From: Leptospiraceae bacterium UBA2033 | GTDB taxonomy: Bacteria; Spirochaetota; Leptospiria; Leptospirales; Leptospiraceae | NCBI GenBank assembly: GCA_002333425.1 | Contig: DDBL01000022.1 | Coordinates: forward strand, 6,556-15,600 | Direction: 5' to 3' | DNA: 9,045 bases | Shown: in pieces, positions 1 through 5,995 of the stretch | Numbering within the stretch: the first letter of the stretch is position 1 | Layout of the letters: each line of letters opens with the position of its first letter | Position numbers and translations under genes: made by a program | Notes under the pieces: model-generated | What the model was told of the DNA's origin: nothing | What the model saw: only the letters and a program-made list of their open reading frames with translations | Databases searched by the model: none

Positions 1-18
1 CTTAACTTGACAGCATTG
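1..18. repeat. Partial copy of a short interspersed repeat at the window edge
   Basis: The first 18 bases (cttaacttgacagcattg) match 8046-8063 (attaacttaacagcattg) at 16 of 18 positions in the same orientation, and the match ends at 18. The cyclase reading frame begins immediately afterwards, at about position 20. Seen directly: the shared word. Inferred: that it is the end of an interspersed element that continues to the left of the window. Only one other copy can be seen here, so the element's length and family are unknown. Confidence 0.45.
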
Positions 19-52
19 AGCGGTTCCAGGTGGAGAACGAAAAAAAATTACA

Positions 53-823
53 ATGTATTTTTCAGACATTGTGGGATTTACTTCTGTTTCTGAAAAACTT
101 TCTCCAGAAGAATTGGCAGAACTTTTAAGTGAATACTTTGAAACATGTAGCCAGAAAATTTTAGAGCACAAAGGCACTATTGATAAATACATCGGAGACT
201 CTATTATGGCTTTTTGGGGAGCACCTAGAAAGCTCGAAGACCATTCCCTGTTTGCGTGTCGTGCGGCTCTTGCTGTAAAGGAGAGTCTAATTGTATTCGG
301 TGAAAAGTGGGCAAGAGAGAATAAACCTGTCCTGAAACAAAGAATTGGAATTCACGCAGGTGAGGTGATTGTCGGAAATTTTGGGTCTAGTAGTAGAATG
401 AATTATACCGCCATTGGGGATGGTGTAAATCTAGCTAGTAGAATGGAAGGTTTAAATAAATTTTATGGAACTGAAATATTAATTACTCAAGCAGTTTACG
501 AAGAAGTAAAAAATTTTATGGTTACAAGAAAAATTGATATTGTTTCTGTAAAAGGTAAATTAGAATCCACCTCTATCTACGAATTGATTTGCAAAAAAGA
601 AGACGTTAGTTCTAATACGCTCTCATGGATTGATTTATTTCACGAAGGATTAGAGTTTTATCTAGATAGAAAATGGGAAAGTGCTTCTCTAAAATTCCAA
701 GAAGCAAAAAACCAAAAACAACAAGACACTGTATCTGAAATTTTTATTCAACGCTGTGAAGTATTTCAAAAAAATCCACCGCCATCTAACTGGTCTGGCG
801 TGTTTCATATGGAAACAAAGTAA
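53..823 (+). CDS. Class III adenylyl cyclase catalytic domain, 5' end broken
   Basis: The product would convert ATP to the second messenger cAMP in the cytoplasm. Residues 1-180 form a nearly complete class III cyclase homology domain. The metal-binding aspartates are D5 (FSDIVGFT) and D49 (KYIGDSIMAFWGAP). The purine-selecting pair is K45 with T119, the Lys/Thr pattern of bacterial adenylyl cyclases. The transition-state residues are N126 and R130 (GDGVNLASRME). Residues about 195-256 form the Trp/Cys-containing C-terminal tail often seen after such domains (GLEFYLDRKWESA, then RCEVFQKNPPPSNWSGV). The ATG at 53 is the only start codon after the in-frame TGA at 17-19, but it lies inside the first beta strand: the preceding codons 20-52 read A-V-P-G-G-E-R-K-K-I-T, exactly what this family has there. 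The true gene is therefore longer, and its sensory N-terminus has been cut off or separated by a stop. It may be a pseudogene. The catalytic assignment is firm; functionality is doubtful. Confidence 0.85.
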   Translation: MYFSDIVGFTSVSEKLSPEELAELLSEYFETCSQKILEHKGTIDKYIGDSIMAFWGAPRKLEDHSLFACRAALAVKESLIVFGEKWARENKPVLKQRIGIHAGEVIVGNFGSSSRMNYTAIGDGVNLASRMEGLNKFYGTEILITQAVYEEVKNFMVTRKIDIVSVKGKLESTSIYELICKKEDVSSNTLSWIDLFHEGLEFYLDRKWESASLKFQEAKNQKQQDTVSEIFIQRCEVFQKNPPPSNWSGVFHMETK

Positions 824-854
824 GTTTGAACTAGAAATACATGGCTAATTCTTG

Positions 855-2324
855 TTATTCTAACTCCGCAATTCTTTTTTCAAATTTGAGAAATTCTTTG
901 TCGAGAGTTTTTCTTAACTTCTTTTTTTCCTTTTTATTTAAAAAGCTAAATTGGACACTATTGTAAATGAAACCTTTAATGTCTTTGTACGAAATTTCTT
1001 TATAACGTTTTGCTAATATAGCAAATTGTTCTGTAAAACTAGTTCGTAGCACTCCCATATCATCACTTGTAATTACGATTGGAACACCAGATTTGTGGTA
1101 GAGCATAAAAGGATGAAAGTCGTTTTTAATTCCAAGTATAAATTCATTACTTAACATGTTAATTTCTACAGGAATTTGTTTATTTTTCATATGATTTAAA
1201 AGGGAGTAACAATCTGTTTCATACGAAATATCTACCCCATGACCGATTCGATTTGCTTCGGCGTCAAACAAAGCAGAGTTGATATGCCAGGATAAATCTT
1301 CTGGTGGAACGATTCCGACTGATAATTCTCCAGCGTGAAGTGAGTATTTTAAGTCTGGAAATTTTTTATGAAAGTATTGAAACATTTTCATGTGAAGCCA
1401 ATAGTCTCTCATTGCATTTGGATTGTCTTCTGGTCCGACTATATTGGTTCCGACAATTAAGTTGGAAAATTTGTCTGATTGAAAAGAGAGAAATATCTGA
1501 ACAAATACTTCTGTGGGAATATCTGTTCTTGTAATATAATTTTGGTATCTTGTGATTAGAAGTTTTTCTTCATCTTCTGCGAGTTTTGATTTGTTGTGGA
1601 TAATCGCAATTTTACTCGCAAAATTTTTTGCTGACTCGTTGTATTGCATATCAACGGTTAGATAGTTTAGCATTTCATCAAAAAGGTGAGTTAGTTTTTC
1701 TTCTGATTTTTCTTCTTGTATTTTTAATAAACTTGGAAAGTATTTTTCATTGAATGTGGCAAGTTTTGGATCTTTTTTGTCATAGTCGGGACGAAGAAAC
1801 ATTGTTTCTATGTACTGTACATTTTCTACTATTGCTCTTCTTTTAATTTCTTTTAGAAAAGTATCTTCATTTCCTTTTATTAGCGGACCAAATTTTCTGA
1901 ATGCTTCAAAAAAATGTTTATCTGGGGTTTGTTGGGTTTCTTTGAAGTCTTTGATTGACCAAAGAGAAATTAATTTGAGTTTTACCGGCAAATAACCCTT
2001 TTCCTCTATAAAGGAATTGATTGGTTTAATATTGGGATCATTGGTTAGGTTTTGTGGAATATCTTGGAAGGAATCCCCCGTTTCTAGGTTAATGTAGAAA
2101 TTCTTTTTTACAGCTACATCAAAATAGGTTTCGGCGTAAACTGATCCGCTAAAGTGATGGTGTAAGTCACCACCCTTAGGCATTCCATTAAAAAAAGCAG
2201 TCAGCATTGCTTGGTTTTCGCGCACTTTTTGAAAGTATGAATTTGTCTTTTCTGTGTCATTTGCATAAATTGGAATTTGCAAAACTAGTAAAAAACTTAA
2301 ATATAAAAAAAGCGGCAAATTCAT
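855..2324 (-). CDS. Secreted adenosine deaminase-family protein
   Basis: A metal-dependent amidohydrolase that probably deaminates adenosine (or a related nucleoside) to inosine outside the cytoplasm. A start at 2324 gives 489 residues: it has an AGAGG ribosome site 5 nt upstream and begins a clean signal peptide (MNLPLFLYLSFLLVLQIPIYA). A longer frame from 2408 would add 28 residues and bury that signal. Family motifs appear in order: MPKGGDLHHH with the metal pair H55/H57, LHAGE (H330, E333), RIGHG (H362, the catalytic-base region), and SDD (D421/D422). The MPKGG-x-LH-x-H opening resembles the secreted ADGF/ADA2 branch more than cytosolic Add. The insertion between residues about 90 and 300 makes it longer than the usual 330-350 residue bacterial Add. 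It is convergent with the cyclase gene (31 bp gap) and lies 145 bp downstream of the binding-protein operon, so it may have its own promoter. Substrate is inferred; the superfamily is certain. Confidence 0.88.
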   Translation of the reverse strand: MNLPLFLYLSFLLVLQIPIYANDTEKTNSYFQKVRENQAMLTAFFNGMPKGGDLHHHFSGSVYAETYFDVAVKKNFYINLETGDSFQDIPQNLTNDPNIKPINSFIEEKGYLPVKLKLISLWSIKDFKETQQTPDKHFFEAFRKFGPLIKGNEDTFLKEIKRRAIVENVQYIETMFLRPDYDKKDPKLATFNEKYFPSLLKIQEEKSEEKLTHLFDEMLNYLTVDMQYNESAKNFASKIAIIHNKSKLAEDEEKLLITRYQNYITRTDIPTEVFVQIFLSFQSDKFSNLIVGTNIVGPEDNPNAMRDYWLHMKMFQYFHKKFPDLKYSLHAGELSVGIVPPEDLSWHINSALFDAEANRIGHGVDISYETDCYSLLNHMKNKQIPVEINMLSNEFILGIKNDFHPFMLYHKSGVPIVITSDDMGVLRTSFTEQFAILAKRYKEISYKDIKGFIYNSVQFSFLNKKEKKKLRKTLDKEFLKFEKRIAELE

Positions 2325-2329
2325 AGTAA

Positions 2330-2334
2330 CCTCT
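2330..2334 (-). promoter_or_regulatory. Ribosome binding site deciding the adenosine deaminase start
   Basis: On the minus strand AGAGG is followed by 5 nt and then the ATG at 2324. The upstream alternative start at 2408 has no comparable site and does not begin a signal peptide, so this site favours the shorter, secreted product. Confidence 0.7.
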
Positions 2335-2438
2335 GTCCAATTTTTTTTGGAGTTTTGGTTTTGTTTAGATAATTCAGAAATAAATTTTTTATAACTCAAT
2401 ATAAACATTCACTAATTCCTTGTTTTGGTAAATTTAAA

Positions 2439-2453
2439 AAATCAAATAGATTT
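2439..2453 (-). terminator. Weak AT-rich hairpin after the binding-protein operon
   Basis: On the minus strand AAATC, a 5-nt loop and GATTT form a 5-bp stem followed by a run of T, starting 17 nt after the stop of the ABC_sub_bind gene. The position and T run suit a terminator, but the stem is short and almost all A-T, so it could be chance. The remainder of the 2325-2469 gap shows no convincing promoter. Confidence 0.25.
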
Positions 2454-2469
2454 GTATTTAACCCAAGAA

Positions 2470-3411
2470 CTATTCAAAAACTTGATCGATTCCATCCATT
2501 CTTATATCCAAACCTAACTTTTTCATGGTAGTTTTGTTTACAGTTAGAAATGTTCCGATGATAGGAGATATTCCAACTTGTGCGGGTTTTTGTCTATCTT
2601 CTAGGATTTGTTGTGACTTGATAGCAAGTTGTGATCCAATAGTAGAGTAGTTGGGAGAGGTGCTAAACAATGCTCCCGCTTTTACAAATTTTTCTGAATA
2701 TACGATAAAACTTTTTTTGTCAGAAATGGTATTGTCTACAAGAAATAAAAAACTCTCTTCAGTAATTACTTTTGGATCTGGAATCATCCAAAAAGCTTGC
2801 ACAGATTTTTTAAGAGATTGGTATTTGATTGGGACATCTTCTGGATCATCTGTTTCGCGAATGGAAATATTTATGTTTGCTCTTTGTAGTCTGTCTCTAT
2901 TTTCTTTTAGAGTAGAAATATGATCACGGCTTGACATAACTCCAAAGTTATTGATTTCACCAAAGTAATTTTTGAAATTATAAAAAATAGTTTCTGCGGG
3001 AATATTTAGGGAAACCCCTGCGATATTTTCATACTTCTCCGGTTGAAATTTTTGATAGTCCAAAACCATTGCAAATAAAATTGGAATATCCGTTACTTTT
3101 CCTGCCACACTTTCTAGGGATTTGGAACCAATACATAAAATCAAATCAGGGTTGAGTTTTTTTATTTGTGCAGGTAATTTATCAATGTCATCGTAATTTC
3201 CATCTAGGTTCAAAGAAAGAAATTGATAATCATTTTTTCCTTCTTCCATAAATGAATTTTTGACAACTTCAAAGCTCGAAATTTGTTCTGAGATTAAGAT
3301 AAAAACTCTTTTTTTGCCAGGTTGAAATTTCATTTCTTCTAGCACACGAACAGGGGATTGGCAGTGAATGAATACAAGTATAATAAACAATAAAAAATAG
3401 CGCATTCTCAT
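2470..3411 (-). CDS. ABC_sub_bind (PF04392)-type periplasmic substrate-binding lipoprotein
   Basis: A type I periplasmic-binding-fold protein of the ABC transporter substrate-binding family once called DUF534. Characteristic stretches are the strand-turn KKRVFILISEQISSFEVVKNSF, the PDLILCIGSKSLESVAGKVTDIPILFAMVLD segment, the NIAGVSLNIPAE hinge, FGVMSSRDH, the AFWMIPDPKVIT segment, ALFSTSPNYSTIGSQLA (ligand-pocket region), and a final VNKTTMKKLGL. The likely start is the ATG at 3411 (313 residues): it sits 1 nt after the stop of the preceding gene and has AGGTGG 11 nt upstream. A GTG at 3426 would overlap that gene and has no ribosome site. An ATG at 3405 is also possible. The N-terminus (MRMRYFLLFIILVFIHC) is a signal sequence with a loose lipobox, FIHC (C17), so it is perhaps a lipoprotein, though His before Cys is atypical. 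Translation is probably coupled to the PhnD-like gene. No permease or ATPase is nearby, so it may serve as a sensor rather than in transport. Its ligand cannot be read from the sequence. Confidence 0.82.
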   Translation of the reverse strand: MRMRYFLLFIILVFIHCQSPVRVLEEMKFQPGKKRVFILISEQISSFEVVKNSFMEEGKNDYQFLSLNLDGNYDDIDKLPAQIKKLNPDLILCIGSKSLESVAGKVTDIPILFAMVLDYQKFQPEKYENIAGVSLNIPAETIFYNFKNYFGEINNFGVMSSRDHISTLKENRDRLQRANINISIRETDDPEDVPIKYQSLKKSVQAFWMIPDPKVITEESFLFLVDNTISDKKSFIVYSEKFVKAGALFSTSPNYSTIGSQLAIKSQQILEDRQKPAQVGISPIIGTFLTVNKTTMKKLGLDIRMDGIDQVFE

Positions 3412-3412
3412 A

Positions 3413-3850
3413 TTAAGGTACACCACCTAAGATTTTTTTATTATCGGAAGTATCATCAAAATTCATCATTTGCATAAACGTTGACCCTGCAGGATCATTT
3501 TTAATTTTTTTGATAGACTCAGTCAATTTATTTATTAGATCTTTGTTCGTTGTAAATTTGGTTGAAACACCAAGAGGCATAAAAATACTTTTGGTAGTAA
3601 ATACGGAATTAATATTTTGCGAATCAGTTGGATCTATTTTTTTAAAAGACTCTAGACTATTTTCTGCGACTAGGGCTGCGTCTGCTTGTTTAAATTTTAT
3701 AGCCATAAGAGCGTCCATATCTTTTGGAACAGTTAGAATTTTCCAATTTCTTTCCACTCCACCAGCCAATTCTTTTGTAATTTCTTTTGGTAGAGCAGAG
3801 GCGATTACTTTTTTGTCTAGATCTTCTATGAATTTAATATCGGGATTCAT
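3413..3850 (-). CDS. C-terminal half of the split PhnD-like binding protein
   Basis: 145 residues counted from an ATG at 3850 that is probably an internal methionine, not a real start: the frame is already family-like before it (IPKKIIT), and there is no signal peptide. Visible segments are IKFIEDLDKKVIASALP (the 'sl.dLkGk.iA' strand), VPKDMDALMAIKFKQADAALVAENSLESFKKIDP (the DAL/ADAA core of PhnD-like proteins), PLGVSTKF, and the C-terminal helix INKLTESIKKIKNDPAGSTFMQMMNFD. Produced alone it would stay in the cytoplasm without its first lobe. It makes sense only joined to the upstream half. Confidence 0.6.
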   Translation of the reverse strand: MNPDIKFIEDLDKKVIASALPKEITKELAGGVERNWKILTVPKDMDALMAIKFKQADAALVAENSLESFKKIDPTDSQNINSVFTTKSIFMPLGVSTKFTTNKDLINKLTESIKKIKNDPAGSTFMQMMNFDDTSDNKKILGGVP

Positions 3851-4191
3851 GGTGATAATTTTTTTTGGTATAAATGATTCTCTTTTGTTAAAAAAATAAA
3901 GTGTGGTTTTAAACCTAGACTTCCTTTTTGTCGCGAATAATACAATGATTGTACAATCATAAATTGTGGTTTGAGTCTTTCTACTTCTGTGTTTAAGATT
4001 TGTTCACTTGCAATCACCCAGAAGTTCATGTCAGGGGATAGAGATTGGAAATATTTATTTCCTTCTGATTGTAAACTAGTGATGTTTCTTAAATTTCCAT
4101 CTGGGTCAAAATAAATAATATTAAACTCTTCTGAAAAAAGAGAAAGGTTTGCTAAAAATAGAGCTAGGATGGTTAGAAATAATTTTTTCAA
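3847..4191 (-). CDS. N-terminal half of the split PhnD-like binding protein
   Basis: 114 residues as it stands. It begins at TTG 4191 with a textbook signal peptide (KKLFLTILALFLANLSLFS, cleavage expected before EE). No ATG is available, since the in-frame stop lies at 4216-4218, and no strong ribosome site is seen. First-lobe features are FNIIYFDPDGN at the mature start, then MNFWVIASEQILNTEVERLKPQFMIVQSLYYSRQ, matching the segment of this family where the protein class commonly has 'kPdf...s..yy', and LKPHFIFLTKENHLYQKK. It then terminates prematurely just after the A8 run. Alone it lacks the second lobe and should not bind ligand. The stop overlaps the downstream half by 4 nt. Confidence 0.6.
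   Translation of the reverse strand: MKKLFLTILALFLANLSLFSEEFNIIYFDPDGNLRNITSLQSEGNKYFQSLSPDMNFWVIASEQILNTEVERLKPQFMIVQSLYYSRQKGSLGLKPHFIFLTKENHLYQKKLSP
3859..3866 (-). other. A8 slippery tract at the frame junction
   Basis: On the coding (minus) strand the zero frame reads TAC CAA AAA AAA TTA, so the tract contains an A-AAA-AAA heptamer in exactly the register used by -1 ribosomal slippage (X-XXY-YYZ). A -1 slip, or one added A by RNA polymerase, gives the family-consistent continuation. I see no convincing stimulatory hairpin directly downstream. A sequencing or assembly error in the homopolymer would look the same. Confidence 0.5.
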
Positions 4192-4241
4192 TTTGGTTTC
4201 GTTATTGGAAATAGTTTAATCAATAAAAATGATTCTAAATA

Positions 4242-4269
4242 GTTATGGCAAGGAAAAAATCCTTGTCAG
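4242..4269 (-). promoter_or_regulatory. Possible promoter of the binding-protein operon
   Basis: On the minus strand CTGACA (4264-4269) and CATAAC (4242-4247) are separated by 16 bp, giving 5/6 and 4/6 matches to sigma70-type boxes and a start site roughly 45 nt before TTG 4191. The spacer is almost filled by the dyad at 4246-4268. The -10 match is mediocre, so confidence is low. Confidence 0.3.
4246..4268. promoter_or_regulatory. Strong dyad in the divergent intergenic region (operator candidate)
   Basis: TGGCAAGGA, five A, then TCCTTGTCA: a 9-bp inverted repeat with one G/T wobble. Its right arm also pairs with a second site, CTTGT-cagt-ACAAG (4262-4275), so two mutually exclusive pairings exist. 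It lies between the divergent binding-protein operon and the sensor phosphatase gene, a natural place for a regulator to control both. There is no T run on either strand, which argues against a terminator. Confidence 0.45.
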
Positions 4270-4318
4270 TACAAGATTGTATCCTCATCCTAGAAAAATA
4301 CTGAATGTGTAACACTAT

Positions 4319-5995
4319 ATGAAAACGATTCCTTGGATATCCTCCCTTTTTAGGGATAGTAAAAGTATTAAAAGTAAGTTAACGATCACTATCTATTTTA
4401 TAGTGATTTTATTGCTTACCATATCTAGCATTTTTTTTACAATGATACTTCTTTCTCAATTAAAACGTTCTCTTGTGAAACGTGGTGTTATGATTACAAG
4501 AAGTATGGCGCTTGTTTCCGAAAATTTAATTGCTAGTTTTAATTTTTCTGAGGTGGAAAGAGGGGCTGCCGAGTTAGTTGAAAACGATATTGAAATCGTA
4601 TATGTAATTTTGGAAAGTGATGATGGTAAAGTGATTGTTAGCCGCGATAAAACTGCCCAAAATGGTGCTAGCTCATCAGATTATGTGATCTCTGAGTTAC
4701 GTGCCGAAGAAGATGGGAACGTTCAGAACATGGAAATTCGTATGATCGAACACAATAAAATGGAGTGTATCGATGTTCTCTCTCATGTGAAAGCAGGGGA
4801 CAAAACGATTGCCAAACTTAGAATTGGTCTGACTACTAAATATTTGAATCTTTCTTTATACAAAACTGTGTTTATCGCTATTGTGATGATTATCGCATTT
4901 AGTCTTATGGGAGTTTTTATTAGCATTCGTTTTTCGCTCCACTTTTCTACTCCCATTCTAAATTTAAAAAATGCTACAGAGGAAATGCAAAATAAAAACT
5001 TTGATTATAAAATTGAAGTTCTGTCGAGTGATGAGATTGGTCTTTTGGCAGATGCATTTGATGAAATGCGAGTAAGTATTAAAACTTATAGTTCCTCTCT
5101 TCAAGAATTGAATTTAAACCTTGAGAAAAAAGTAGAAGAGCGAACAAGAGAACTTCAAAATGTTTTACATGAACAGAAAAAAGGAGATTATTATCTAACG
5201 GCTAATCTTCTTCAGCCTCTCATTGGAAACTTTATAGAAAATGGTAATGTTAAAATAGAATATATTCTAAATCAGAAAATGAAATTTGAATTTCGTAAAT
5301 CCTCTGCTCAGATTGGCGGTGACTTCATATTATGCGACACACTGAGTTTACAAAATAAAGATTTCCGTTTTCTATGTAATGCAGATGCAATGGGAAAATC
5401 TATGCAAGGTGCTGGTGGTGCATTGATATTTGGTTCTGTGATTCGTTCTATTCTAAATCGCACTCAATATTCAGGAAATCTTTTACAAACAATTACTCCA
5501 GCAGAATGGTTAGAGGATTGTTATATTGAACTTGTAAAAGTTTTTTATTCTATGCAAGGAACTATGAGTGTTTCTTGTATTTTAGCTTTATTAGATGATC
5601 AAAAGGGACATTTATTTGCTTTAAATGCCGGACATCCCGCTCCCGTACTTTATAGAGACGGGAAAGCAAGTTTTTTAGTAGAGGATGCGGTGAACCAGAA
5701 AATTGGAGAAAGTTTTGCTTACGAAAAAATTCACAATAATAATTTGAAGATAAGCAGTATCCAATTTGAAAAGGACGACATATTGTTATTTGGCTCTGAT
5801 GGTAAAGATGATATTTTGCTAACTATAACCGAAACAAACACAAGAGAAATTAACTCGGATGATAGTTTGTTTTTGAGATGTATTGAAGAGGCAAAAGGGG
5901 ATATCCACCAGGTTTATGTTGTTATCGAAAAACGTGGCTCTTTGATGGATGACTTTTCTTTACTCAGTGTAGAATTTAAAAATATTAAGGCATAA
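4319..5995 (+). CDS. HAMP-SpoIIE membrane sensor phosphatase
   Basis: A membrane-anchored PP2C-type serine/threonine phosphatase expected to dephosphorylate a cytoplasmic regulator (RsbV/SpoIIAA-like) in response to a periplasmic cue. Order: cytoplasmic 1-20, TM1 21-46, extracytoplasmic sensor about 47-182 (RGVMITRSMALVSENLIASF, then IEIVYVILESDDGKVIVSRD, Cache/PAS-like in style), TM2 183-204, HAMP about 205-257 (TPILNLKNATEEM, DEIGLLADAFDEM), coiled coil 258-288, and SpoIIE domain about 291-556. Metal-ligand motifs are intact: GGDF (D335), ADAMGKS (D356), NAGHP (436-440), SDGKDD (D494) and MDDF (D544/D545). The ATG at 4319 is the first after an in-frame stop at 4310-4312, and no Shine-Dalgarno is visible, so the leader may be unusual. 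The gene is divergent from the two binding proteins and convergent with the TonB receptor gene, overlapping its 3' end by 11 bp. Domain calls are secure; ligand and target are inferred. Confidence 0.9.
   Translation: MKTIPWISSLFRDSKSIKSKLTITIYFIVILLLTISSIFFTMILLSQLKRSLVKRGVMITRSMALVSENLIASFNFSEVERGAAELVENDIEIVYVILESDDGKVIVSRDKTAQNGASSSDYVISELRAEEDGNVQNMEIRMIEHNKMECIDVLSHVKAGDKTIAKLRIGLTTKYLNLSLYKTVFIAIVMIIAFSLMGVFISIRFSLHFSTPILNLKNATEEMQNKNFDYKIEVLSSDEIGLLADAFDEMRVSIKTYSSSLQELNLNLEKKVEERTRELQNVLHEQKKGDYYLTANLLQPLIGNFIENGNVKIEYILNQKMKFEFRKSSAQIGGDFILCDTLSLQNKDFRFLCNADAMGKSMQGAGGALIFGSVIRSILNRTQYSGNLLQTITPAEWLEDCYIELVKVFYSMQGTMSVSCILALLDDQKGHLFALNAGHPAPVLYRDGKASFLVEDAVNQKIGESFAYEKIHNNNLKISSIQFEKDDILLFGSDGKDDILLTITETNTREINSDDSLFLRCIEEAKGDIHQVYVVIEKRGSLMDDFSLLSVEFKNIKA

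Larger units (their letters stand above)
3413..4191 (-). pseudogene. PhnD-like periplasmic substrate-binding protein, split by a frameshift
   Basis: Taken together, the two overlapping frames make one PhnD/phosphonate-type (type II) periplasmic binding protein of about 259 residues. The upstream frame ends HLYQKKLSP-stop, while the downstream frame continues K-K-I-I-T-M-N-P-D-I-K-F-I-E-D-L-D-K-K-V-I-A-S, the expected second-lobe entry of this family. The join needs one extra base at the A8 run 3859-3866: nine A, or a -1 ribosomal slip, restores a single frame from TTG 4191 to TAA 3413-3415. Both halves are otherwise open and family-like, so damage is recent, artefactual, or bypassed by slippage. 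The protein would be exported to the periplasm. The product is coupled to the ABC_sub_bind gene (stop TAA, 1 nt, ATG), and the sensor phosphatase is divergently transcribed upstream. The ligand is unknown; the family binds phosphonates, phosphate-like anions and other small molecules. Confidence 0.72.

Noticed and set aside
40..47. A8 run as a frameshift site explaining the missing cyclase start
   Set aside because: The same frame already reads PGGERKK before the run, as the family expects. Shifting upstream to the other frame gives a less family-like sequence, so a break at about position 18-20 fits better.
824..854. Bidirectional terminator between the convergent cyclase and deaminase genes
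   Set aside because: The 31-bp gap contains no inverted repeat of useful length.
1304..1995. Open frames on the + strand opposite the adenosine deaminase gene
   Set aside because: They are antisense to a gene with all family motifs, have no ribosome sites, and read as low-information Leu/Ser/Phe-rich sequence.
2651..3899. Open frames on the + strand opposite the two binding-protein genes
   Set aside because: Antisense shadows of recognisable proteins; no motif, signal peptide or ribosome site supports them.
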